Shown here piece by piece: positions 33,441-44,600 of a stretch of DNA of 64,000 nt. Location: positions 17,941,153-18,005,152 of the forward strand of contig OZ026595.1 in the NCBI GenBank assembly GCA_964020085.1. Direction: 5' to 3'. Each line of letters starts with the position of its first letter. The stretch's first letter is position 1. Under the pieces are notes generated by a model, which worked only from the letters and a program-made list of their open reading frames with translations, was not told the DNA's origin and did not search any database. The stretch is from Micromussa lordhowensis (lineage: Eukaryota > Cnidaria > Anthozoa > Scleractinia > Lobophylliidae). Position numbers and translations under genes: made by a program.

Positions 33441-34305
33441 ACCTTTAACTCCCTCATTTAAAAATTGGAACGTACGGGCTTACTCTTATAAGATAATTTC
33501 CTCAGGTCAATGATGGGGAAAATGGGCGCCTGGAAAACGGAACACGATTGCAGACTATGGGAGGTATAGTTTGGTAACTGATTGTGTGTGTCTTTGGAAA
33601 AATCCCTGGAAGGCCTTAAATTATTAGTGGAATCATTTGAAGCATTCAAATAGCCTTTCTGATCTGATTTGTTTTGCTTCTTTCGATTTTACACTTGCTC
33701 TAGAAGTCTATTGCTCCCGTTTAAAATGGCTATGTTATGGCTAGGTTATTCTATAACGAATTTATAACGAGAAAAAGTCAATTGTAAAACGAACATTTGT
33801 AGCTGAGGATGACATGGAATGTCGAATCACATTTTGATAACGTATAACTTTTGTTCCCTTAGCGAGATTTGTTTTACGAGACTGTTGTTTCTGCTTTTGG
33901 TTTTGCACCCGTTTTGAAGAAATGAAGTTTAAAGTGTCCCGCGTAACTGGTACTGGCCGCTTAGTAGGAGAATTGTTTTCGTATTAATTAAGGTGGTACA
34001 CATGAAATTATATGAGATAGGTTTAAAGAAGAGATAAAAGAAAAAAATTGTTTTCGAAACGCCACAAGGCAGTAGACCTCTTCGCAAGAGCACCCCAGGC
34101 TGGTTCGAGACTTTTTTGGAGTCCATCCAAAAGCTTTAAACTACAAATTCTTATTCCAACGTCACCCAAAACATAGAATTGTGTAATTATTAAAGAAAAA
34201 AGGCATTTTACGTTCAATTTAAGCTCAAAGTACGCCTAATTGCAATCCATACAAATTCTTATAGTACGCTTGGTTACTTCTGCTTTCAGGAGCTTGCCAG
34301 TTCAA

Positions 34306-34600
34306 GTTCAAGTTCATTTTATTCACACTATTCAATTACAATACAACAACAATAAAGAATAAAAAAGAAGTAAAAAACAGAACTGATGATACATTGAGCT
34401 AAACATAACAATGGAAAAAGTGTGTAGCAGCCAAAGGAGCAAAGCTTTCGAGTTGGCTGCTACCACAGAGCAATTAAAAGTGGGTAGAGGTTATACAGAA
34501 TTTATAAAAACTAATTGTATAAAGCTCTGGTTAGATTAATTACATTGAAAAGGAAGAGTATAAATGAGTAACAATAACTACTTAAATTAAATAATTAATA
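34306..34600 (-). repeat. LINE 3'-end fragment with (TGAACT)n tail, copy 1
   Basis: About 290 bp here and at 36572-36868 are ~88% alike, sharing GTGTGTA(G/A)CAGCCAAAGGAGC and GCTCTGGTTAGATTAATTAC. The left edge AGTTCAAGTTCAAGTTCATT reads on the minus strand as a short tandem tail, typical of CR1/L2-like LINE 3' ends. No coding sequence is included. Confidence 0.65.
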
Positions 34601-35007
34601 ATTAAATAAACCAAAAAAAGTTTCAAAAAAAAGTTATTCAACATGCCTGATTTTCGAGTAGAAAGAGTTTATATTCTTTATATTCTAGTCGCCATGATTA
34701 TCAGTTAGGCCAAAATGACACAGAGACACAAAGTAATAAGCATATTTAGAACACTTACCTTTTACACAGCAGAAGATCAACCATAAACATCCAGATCGAA
34801 GACTTGAAAAAGAACCAGAAATGTCACGCGTGTGTGCGAGGTGTCGGGATATGTGACAAGCTTTGCCGTGCCCGTGCGGCGACAAAAGATGACGGTAGTG
34901 CCTTTGTATTCGAACCAATGAAGTGCTTTGCTACGCTTGCTACGCAGTCTACCGGTTAAGCCAATCAGAGAGGACGTTCAGCGAGGCACTGTTGTACTGA
35001 ACACATC

Positions 35008-35136
35008 CTTTCCTTCGAGTAAACGAGACAAAGCCTCCTTTTGCTCGCGCTTCAACACCAATCCGCCAAGACAAGTAGCACACAGACGATCAAAATCAAA
35101 ACATTCTCCAGAAAATTCCCTTGCAATCGATACCAT
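35008..35136 (-). pseudogene. RecQ-like helicase N-terminus (family A copy 1)
   Basis: From ATG 35136 the minus strand encodes ~43 residues including REFSGECFDFDRLCATCLGG and LKREQKEALSRLLEGKDV, identical in arrangement to copy 2 (42872 onward). The frame is cut by the hAT-like insertion exactly before motif I. Confidence 0.75.
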
Positions 35137-35664
35137 TTGGGCCTAAGCCGCGAATTGATAAATGTCATTTTCTGTCACTCAAGTTGTCAACTCTCCGCTT
35201 CGCTCTGATAAACTCTGTTGTCCCTTCGACCAATCAGCTGTTGCCGTTGCTGGAGCAACTAACCCAGTGAACGCGAGACAGTGGGAAGCTGTTACAGTCT
35301 CCCTATTTTCTCCGCCCCCTGACCCCTACCCACAGGCATTTTATACTCTCCCCAGTTTCGCTCGCATCGAGAGACTAGATGGCAGCCCGTCGAACTCAAC
35401 GATCGGCATCTACGATTTCACGGAAAAATAGGGGACTGTGAACAGTCTATACGTTATATATCCACAAAAAACGTCTGCACTCATCCGCACTCGTTGCATG
35501 TCTATGGCTTGCTGGCTCGTTTCATTCGGTCAGCGGTTACCACCCGGAAATTCCAAGGACTGCGTGTCACCGGGAGGAATGGTGTGGAATGGGAGTGAAG
35601 TTTTGGGAATGTTTTGATGTCTGTACGTGAAGAAAACACGGCGAATTAACAATTCCACGTAGAA

Positions 35665-38600
35665 ATGACAGTCTGGAAAGCACTTGAGACTCCACAGCTT
35701 GGAGTAGGTAGGTAAAACAGCCAGGTTTCTTGTCACGAGCGATGCGTCCTTCCGTGGTCGCGAAGAAGGCATGAGACTGCGTCGCCGATGATGCTCCGAT
35801 CGGAGTTCTTTGACCTCATTTTGTTATTTAACTTATACAGCTATCTACAACTTCCATGGAGAAGGTTCGCATCAACTCAAACTACAGCTTGGCGAGACTG
35901 TTCAAATCTTAGAAGAGAGTTCAGGTAGGCCTTTTGGTTTCCATTACCAAATAAAAGTGGATCGAAAGTATGAGTTCGAGCGATCGATCAGCTGTGATTT
36001 CTGTACATCTACACGTATTACACAGTAGCGTCTCAGAGCCTCCATAATTGACCATTCTTGAGTATTGGGCGGATGTACAGAAAGAGAAAATATCGGGGTT
36101 GTACTGGAAAAAAAAACTTAAAAAGTCCACAGACGTTTTGCTTATTTCCTTCATGAGCGGTGGGTGGGGAGCAGGGGAGTAGGGAGTGAGTAGCCTGGGA
36201 CCTATAACCATAAACAAATTGTGTTGCAAAAATGCCCAAAACATGAAATCGTAATGCACCTATCAATGTCAAACCCAAGGGGGGGAGTCAGGCAACCCAT
36301 GGGAATTTGACTGTGGCGTATATCCCCAGGGTGGGGATTTTGATCGGACATCATGCATTTGATCTTTCAATTTTATATAGTAGAAGAGAAGTAAACCAAT
36401 TGTTTCTGCTAATTTTGACAATTCTTTTTTTGCCCGGGGGTGGGGATTTTGATAATTTTTTTTTAGAAAATGTCACAATCCCCACCCTATGCCTGACCCC
36501 CCCCCCCCTCGGGCTTGACACTGATAGGTGCATAACGGTAATAACCTACAGAATAAGTGTCAGCCTCCAAGTTCAAGTTCATTTATTCACACTTATTCAG
36601 TTACAATATAACAACAATAAAGAATAAAAAAAAGAAGTAAAAGAACAGGGCTGACTATACATTGAGCTAAAAATAACAAAGGAAAAAGTGTGTAACAGCC
36701 AAAGGAGCAGAGCTTTCTAGTTGGCTGCTAACCACAGAACAATTATAAGTGGGTGGAGGTTATACAGAGCTAATAAAAACTAATTTTGTAAAGCTCTGGT
36801 TAGATTAATTACATTGAAAAGGAAGGGTATATATGAGTAACCATAACTATCTAAATTAAATAATTAAATAAATATTTTAATGTTGGAAAATGGTAAAATG
36901 CAAACTTGTGTTAAATGAAAGTGTTGTATCAACATTGTATAGGGGCAAAATGCACATAGAATGATTTTTTCCAATCCTTGTGACCAAGGTTGTAGCTGTG
37001 TTTTGGGCAGTGAGAATGGGAAGGAGAGTAGGTAGCGCAGTTACAATTTAGAGTGGAAGCCCATCGATCAAGTCGCCAATCGGCCACAAAGTCTGGCTCT
37101 ATTACCGGGGTGGCCATATTAAAGATGTTCTTTAGATAAGAAAATGACTAACTGAGCTTTTGTTCAGACCAGAATAAAGTGGCTGAAATAACAAGGTGGC
37201 TGTATTAACAGGGCAGCCATAAGGCGGGGATCTACTGTATTAATTACAATGAGGGCTATTGGAAGAGATTTCTCCTTTGGGTACAATGGAGTTATGTGGA
37301 AAAATACTCCTAACATCACATGTAGTTTTGGTGTGTGTTACCTAGCACAAGAAAGTGTAGCAATACAAATGTGCAGTGGATGGCCCTGATTTGAAGACTG
37401 TCTCTTATTATTACTACTCTCTTATTATTACTACTCTTTGTAGTAATAATAGGACACAGCAGGAAACCTGTCTCAATGGACTAGAAACACATCTTGTAGG
37501 AAAAACTGTACTATTAAAATACTCCTAGTTGCCTCGTGCTATTGGAATTGGGGTAGCCTCTGTCAGTTTGAGCAAGTACATAAGTTATACCTACTGTGGA
37601 ACCTTACTAGCTTGATTTTGGTTTCCTGCAGCTTTCTGCCATGTCACACTCAAATCACTTACTCTTGGATATCCATGTACCACTTCAGTCCTTTTAAACT
37701 CGCTTTGTTATATGGCCAGCTGTGCTGTGATTGGCAACCTGAGGGCACAAGATGGCACTATCTTGCCCACTCAGGACTACTTGCCGTGTCCCACAAGAAA
37801 AATTTCCTAGACGCCATATAATAAAATTGTTTATTGACCAAACTTGTTCAGTCAAGATGGCTGGATATTAGCCTCTGTCTCAGTCCATAAACATGCAAAA
37901 ACTGAACTTTGCCAATATCCAGCCTCATGCTTGGCCAATAACCCATATACCTTTAACCCTTGCCACCTTGAACATTTTTCATTTTCCTTGAGGATTTGTG
38001 ATCGTGGGGTTCAACTGTAATTTAATTTATTATCTATACACACAGTCTCATGTTAATATCGATGTTCCTAAGGGAATGGTCGTTGGAATACTATAACATG
38101 ATTTAAACTTGCTAACCCATGTATTTCTATAAAAAAACATTATTATTAATTTTTTCAGGATGGTTTCGTGGATTTTCTTTGAGGAACAAAGCCGTCAAGG
38201 TCCGTATGAAATTAAGAGTTAAACATGTAAATATTTACAAGTTATGTAGACAGGAATATTGAAATTGCATGACTGTATGCATACCCTCTACAGGTATGCA
38301 GTATGAATTGAAGGCTATCAAATTCCCCTCGGCCATTTTGCCAGAGGGTTGGTTACTTTCAACATGTTGGTAAACGTTTTTGAAGAGGGACAATATTCTT
38401 TTTCCTAATATATTGTACATACATGAATGACATATTCCCCTTTTGCAGTCAAAATGAAATATTCATGAGTAACAAACGTATCAGTGAGATTTATTTTCTT
38501 TCTGTTAAATTTCAGGGTATATTTCCAGTGTCGTATATCTATATTAAGGATGCCAACAAAGAAGAGTCATCGAGGTATAGTTACAATGTATTTATTATGA

Positions 38601-41600
38601 GTAGTTTAGTGATGCTTTGATCTGCTTACTAGCCAAAATGACCTTTACTTGTTGTTTGACACCATTATTGTATTGTTGAAGCATCAACTGATAAAAAGTT
38701 CTAGTACTGACCCTTGAGAGTACTTGCAGTTTGTAAGCGCTGCAAAGAGCAGGTTTACAACTGTTATTAGTCATCTTCATCAAAAATTAAAGTTTTCACT
38801 TAAATGGTTTAGTGCAGTGCATGCAATTAAAACCATTTTGATCTTGAGGCTCTCAATTTCCCTCCAATGATTGGTGAAGAAAATTTCAAGCCATGCCCCA
38901 AAACAGTATCTTGGTACCTCTTAGAAGTTCTTTTAAAATTTTCCGCCAAGCACCCCCGTCCTTTTTACATTGGTTCACCCCCCAGGACTAAGTGTACCAC
39001 ATAACCTCTTTGGACAGTCAATTTGGTAGTAGAATTCCTGGTAAATTAATGGCAACTAACAGACAGCCGTGGAGGTCCTTTGTTGCTGTCCTGTGTGCAT
39101 GATGGGCAGTGAGATGAGATGAGATAGCTAACAAAGAACTTTGACCATTGTTCTTTTCAGTGGGAGAGTAGGTGTTTTTAAGGAGGAAGCTTTGGTTGAA
39201 GAACTGACATCTGTCCTTAGAGAATGGGGTGCCATGTGGAAACAAGTCTATTTGGTATGTCTGTTATGTAATTGTTAGACTTCTTAGGGTAAAACTCCCG
39301 GGAGGGTACTTAACAAAATTTAATACGGAGAGGCTCCGCTCCGAGGTCTAACCCCTTACCATTTTATATACCATTTTGGCAGAAAAGGTACCCCTTTTAT
39401 ATACCTTTTATTGAGAAAAGGTACCCCTTTCACATACCTACTTTAGAACACTGCACCCCCTTTCTAAGCCCTTGTAATGAAGCTAATGAACAATATTATG
39501 GGAAAATATCAAGCATTACCATAAGTGCGTCTATTTGAAATATTTTGATTAAAGGCCCTTATAAATACGTAAATGACCGATTTCTCTACCCTTTTATATA
39601 CGTCAACTTGTGAAATCCCTACCCTTTTATATACCTGAAGCCTGAAAAAGGTACCTCTTTCGGGCAGAGCCTCCGCATATAGGCCATTTTAGGGAGTACC
39701 CCCCTTCCCGGGAAAACTCCAGCATGCCACATGGCATTAAAAAATAGTGATGTGGTGGCTGATAGTATGACAACAAACAGATTTGTTCATTAGACCTTCA
39801 AAAATTGCAACATCCATTTAGAAACATCCATTTAACCCCATAACAGGACTCTATTATGTCTCTCAGTCGGACCTGAATTTCATGAATTGTTGAATTCCAC
39901 CTTTCTTAGTTAGTAATAATTAAAATCAATTAAATTATGAACAAAAAGCAATACAACATATATGAATTTTCATATAATTATCAACTGATGAGTAACCACT
40001 GAATCTATTTTCTTAACTTTGGAGTTATGATTGAGTTATTTTTGATTAATTATTCTTGAAGAATATGCTAAAAAGATACCCCTCTATACAAGCTAGCTAG
40101 ATTTTTACTGCTCAAATTGTACTCAGGCTGAAAGTCTACAAATTATTCTCCCAGTGATTGACCATGAATGTATTATCTGGGCGATAAATATTTATTTAAT
40201 ATATACCTCCAGGATCCAGAGAATGTGAAAAACTGTGTTAGCCATGACCCAAATGTCTGTCTTTTGTGCATTTGCTAATACCAAGTTTTCTTTTCTTGTA
40301 ATTGTAGAAGAGAAAAGATATCCTTTTTCATAATGTAAAGGATCTGATGGTGGAACTAATGGACTGGCGAAGGCAAATCTTAGCCAAAGCACTTCCAGGG
40401 GTATGTAGGCCATTCCCAGGTATCAGACGAGTGTGTCAGCTTCTTAATTGCATTTAAAGTAAGGTTCCATAAATTGCTGGAGTGCATAACTTGAAAAAAT
40501 AATTTTAACAGATGGTTCTCTTTGCGCACCTTGCTTTCCTCGCTTACCTTGCTTTCCTTGTCCTAGTAGTAAAGCAATGATGACAAAAATTAAGGAGAAT
40601 TGTATTGGCTTGCACAATAGATGTGTATAATTTTTAGCCTTTGTCGGTTGCCACTCCTGCTGAGGCACGCCTGACTAAAGCACATGACTGGCTAAAATTT
40701 TGAAGACTAGCATAATGGTTTTTGTTTTGTGTTGTTTTAATTTGATTTTTTTTTTAATTTATTTCAGGATCAGTTAAAACAACTGAAGCAGAGAGTTACT
40801 CAAACAATAGATTATGGAAACAGGTATGAACACGTCTGTACTTATTCCAGTAGCACAGTATAATTTTGTGAAAGGTGGTCAGGAGACAGGGCTGTCTTCA
40901 AGGGCCGTAACCCTTAACACCTGTTGCGGCTGAGTATGTTTGATGGGCCCTTGTTGTTACGGGTGAACTGGCCTGTAGTTGATACAATTCACCCACAAAG
41001 TAATAAGTTTGCTACTGGTGTGAAGATCAAGGCTACAGGTGAATAAAAACTTAATGACAGCCCTGGGAGTAGACTGTTCACAGTCCCCTATTTTTCCGTG
41101 AAATCGTAGATGCCGATCGTACGGGCCGCCATCTTGGTCTCTCGATGCGAGCGAAACTGGGGAGAATACATATTGCCTGTGGGTAGGGGTGAGGGGGCAG
41201 AGAAAATAGGGAGACTGCAACAGCTTCCCACTGTCTCGCGTTCACTGGGTTAGTTGCTCCAGCAATAGCCTGCGAACGCAGACGTATTTCCGGCTGTCAC
41301 TGGTTCCGCCGAAAATAACGTCTGCGAACTTGAGCCACGAGAGCGATTTCCGTGACATCAGCTCTTGTAAACCAATCACATTTCACCTTGCATATCCGAA
41401 GAGGTAACACGTAGAAATCGTGCGTGGAGCTCTCGCAAACGCGTGTTAAAAAATGGCGGAGGATGCATTCAGGAAAGTGTGCGATGTTTTCGGGTTTGAT
41501 AGCCTCAATAAGCATCAAGAGGAAGCCTTGCGATTTGTTTTTGTTAATCTTCCAACTGGATTTGGAAAGTCTGTTGTATTTCAGGCTTTGCCCATTGTAA

Positions 41601-44600
41601 AATGAGGTTGACTAGCCTACACGACTCCTACGGTTCGTGACATTTGTACATTTGCCGTTCTCTGTTTGGTCTTTCGACCTTTTTGTTGCTTCACTCGTGT
41701 TTATGAAGGGAACTTCATGTTGTGTTATAAAGATTAATTTTTAGTAGAGCTGAGCTGTTAGACTGTGCTATAGCAAAGTCTGCATAGTTTCCGCTGTTAT
41801 CGGCATGTCGCTTTGCAGAGTTTGACACCTCTTTAATTTGCCCTGTGTTTATGCATTGTTTAGACTCATTTCTAATGCAAGATATGTCTCCAAGAATTTG
41901 CTTTCGAGAGACAAACTATGAAATTTACCATGAACATGTTGCTTACTTGCATCATATATTGTGATGCCGGGCAACACAGATAACGCAGTCAACAGACTTG
42001 CGCGTAAACAGCTACATTTGCATCATGTGGTATCAGAACGAACAAAAGGAGGAATAAAACAATACATCGAGCTCGAGAAACATAACCTCGATCAGATATA
42101 TGCAAACAACATAAGAACGTCTCTAGACAAACGTATAGCTTTCTCGAAGTAAAGCTACGGCGTCTCCGAAGAAAAACGTACGAGGACAAATATGATATCC
42201 GTGATAAGAATCTACTTACTGTACTTGCACGCAGTTTTAATCAAACGGCCGGGCCCAGCGTCATTTGGGAAATCTTGTTTGATTTCATTTTCAATTTCTC
42301 CTACTCTGTCCAAAGCTCTTTTGTAGCGAAGCAGACAATTATAATATTTGGTGCAGCAAATGGCGGCAAGATCGCTCCCGACGTAGACGGACAGATCGAC
42401 TTCAGTTCAACGCAGAATTAATGAGTGAATTGCCACTGTACTTTTTCCAAACACCTTTATCTTTTCTTCACTGGGAACGTTTGCCTTGCAAAGAAACCAA
42501 ACCTCGGAAGTTAAAATCTTGTTCGGTGTTTCGATGGCGCTCATTGGGAACGAGTTCCAGTTCTAAAATATTATTGCCGGTTCCCGCGGATTCGCGCGTG
42601 TACGCGAGTGTCATATTCCATCGGTGAATTTTATTGGTCAACAACAAAACAAAAGTTTTGACGTCACGGAAATCAATCTCTGGCTCGAGTTCGCAGACGT
42701 TATTTTCGGCGGAACCAGTGACAGCCGGAAATACGTCTGCGTTCGCAGGCTACTCCAGCAACGGCAACAGCTGATTGGTCAATGGGACAATAGAGTTTAT
42801 CAGAGCGTAGCGGAGCGTTGACAACTTGAGTGACAGAAAATGACATTTATCAATTCGCGGCTTAGGCCCAAATGGTATCGATTGCAAGGGAATTTTCTGG
42901 AGAATGTTTTGATTTTGATCGTCTGTGTGCTACTTGTCTTGGCGGATTGGTGTTGAAGCGCGAGCAAAAGGAGGCTTTGTCTCGTTTACTCGAAGGAAAG
43001 GATGTGTTGGCTGTTCTTCCAACTGGTTTCAGCAAAAGTTTAATCTACCAAAGTTTCGTTTTGGCGAAGGAAATGGTTGAAAGCTCCGTTGGCTGTTCTT
43101 CAATAGATTTTCGGTCGACACTTACTTGTTCTTTCTCCGAAATCACCGACTGAAATTTTAAAATTAATGTCACAAAGATGTCACGCACCTGAAACATTGG
43201 AATTCTCTGCGGGCTTTGCCGCTTTCTTTGGAGTAAGAGAAGAGTTTTTCCGTGCCGCATTCATTCGACTCAATTTAGTAAACCTTCCAAATGATTTCAA
43301 CACGGTGTCGTGTTATCCGATCATATCTCCCGCATTTGACAGGTTTTTCTCAGGAGAGGAGATTGTTAATTGATTTGATTAGCGGAGGTGCCAAACCTGG
43401 CAGCCGCGCCCTTGAACGCGAGACAGTGGGAAGCTGTTACAGTCTCCCTATTTTCTCCGCCCCCTCTCCCCTACCCACAGGCATTTTGTACTCTCCCCAG
43501 TTTCGCTCGCATCAAGAGACCAAGATGGCGGCCTGTCGAACTCAATGATCGGCATCTACGATTTCACGGAAAAATAGGGGACTGTGAACAGTCTACCCTG
43601 GGAGAGTTTAGGGAAGTGTGAAAATGGGAAAAGGGGCAGTGAGGCTATGTGAGGTTCGGGATGGTATGGTGGGTAGCATACCTTGCAGTTACAAGTAATG
43701 AATAGTGTCTGTCACAAACAATTCCAGTAACAGTAAAGAAAAGTATATCCCTTCTTCTGCAGGACATTAGGTTTAGATCTTGTTGTGCGTGATCCTGAGG
43801 GTAACGTTATCAATCCTGATTCAACTGGGGTTATTCAACTTTACAGAAGGGTAAGGCCCACTAAATTAATACTGTATCATTGCTATGATCATTTTAATAA
43901 TACTATTATTTAGACATCAGTTAGACTTCTGCTAGATGTCATGCAGTCATTGTTTATTTTGGTCAAAATTCAAGGTACATTGCCCAATTGACATTTCACA
44001 ACTCTTTGGTTTCAATTTATTGGAAACATTTTGACAATATTAGGCACAAGTTACTCTTAGAATTGCTATGCTTTGCTTTACAGTATGAGTTATGTTCCCG
44101 GGGTTATGTTATTTTTATGGCAAAAACAAATCAACCATAATAATTAAAGTTCTTAAGCAATAATGTACACTGTAATTCTCCTAGTAAAAATAGAGCTGTA
44201 ACCAGGATAAGACATATTAAAGTGAAAAAACATTTATTGGTTAAAAAAGATTAAAACATAAGCCTTCGGCTATCAGTCTATAGCCTTTAACAAATGAAAA
44301 AGTTGGCGTGCAAATGGAAATATATACGAAAAGGGGTGCAAAAATTTTTATAAAACTAGAATACAAAAGACATGTGAAAAAAGCTAAGAGATGTAAATTT
44401 AACACATCAAATGAAACCATCACCTCGTCGCCTAAGATTTCCATATTAGCCAGATGACGAGGTGATGGTTTCATTTGATGTTGTGTCTTTTTTCACAGCT
44501 ATCCCAGTGAGCAAAGCTTGTGATTATCCAGAACAAGAACTTTAAACAGTGACAGTACATTACAGTTCAGAACAACCCTCAATACTGATGTTAAAGGCTA

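Larger units (their letters stand above)
28836..34999. mobile_element. hAT-like element (6.2 kb) inserted in family A copy 1
   Basis: An 8-bp duplication AACACATC stands at 28828-28835 and 35000-35007. The termini GAGTCAAACAGTACCTCACT and, inverted at the right end, CAGTACAACAGTGCCTCGCT align over ~23 bp with few mismatches. An 8-bp duplication and CAGT-type ends fit the hAT superfamily. No hAT transposase is visible, so it is non-autonomous or gutted. It has collected a 9-bp minisatellite, two or more MITEs, a dead LINE, a Penelope-like fragment and LINE 3' ends. Family A copy 2 keeps the uninterrupted sequence at this site (42999-43020). Confidence 0.8.
27869..35449. mobile_element. Helicase-type inverted-repeat transposon (family A), copy 1, split by a hAT-like insertion
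   Basis: The termini TAGACTGTTCACAGTCCC and its inverse mark the ends. The flanks TACGTTATA at 27860-27868 and 35450-35458 form a perfect 9-bp target duplication. Inverted termini extend ~190 bp and include CCGTGAAATCGTAGATGCCG. Without the 6.2-kb insertion at 28836-34999 the element is ~1.4 kb. It carries the start of a RecQ-like helicase gene (minus strand, from 35136) and a convergent plus-strand zinc-finger ORF (28177-28788). Both are cut short, so this is an internally deleted derivative. Copy 2 is at 41070-43595. A 9-bp duplication is compatible with Mutator-like elements, but I recognise no transposase and leave the superfamily open. Confidence 0.85.
35841..38574 (+). other. DOCK: DOCK exons 2-4: SH3 domain
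   Basis: Exons 35841-35924, 38159-38199 and 38516-38574 encode the SH3: ALYDY-like AIYNFHGEG, then LQLGETVQILEES, GWFRGF and GIFPVSYIYIKDA. The last three are hallmark SH3 positions (Trp in GW, Pro and Tyr in FPxxY). In DOCK1 this SH3 binds ELMO and folds back on DHR-2. QLGETVQILE is closer to DOCK3/4, while AIYNF is closer to DOCK1. The intron after exon 2 is 2.2 kb and contains a LINE end and a MITE. Confidence 0.9.
41070..43595. mobile_element. Helicase-type transposon (family A), copy 2, in DOCK intron 7, split by family B
   Basis: Ends TAGACTGTTCACAGTCCC and its inverse are flanked by a perfect 9-bp duplication CCCTGGGAG (41061-41069, 43596-43604). The inverted termini are ~190 bp. The helicase N-terminus reads on the plus strand from 42872 and meets the antisense zinc-finger ORF fragment at about 43108. 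The deletion joint differs from copy 1, so the two copies lost their middles independently. A family B element occupies 41266-42752. Confidence 0.85.

Noticed and set aside
41961..42821. Short ORFs in the right half of the family B element
   Set aside because: No recognisable domain; the part from about 42650 lies in the inverted terminus.
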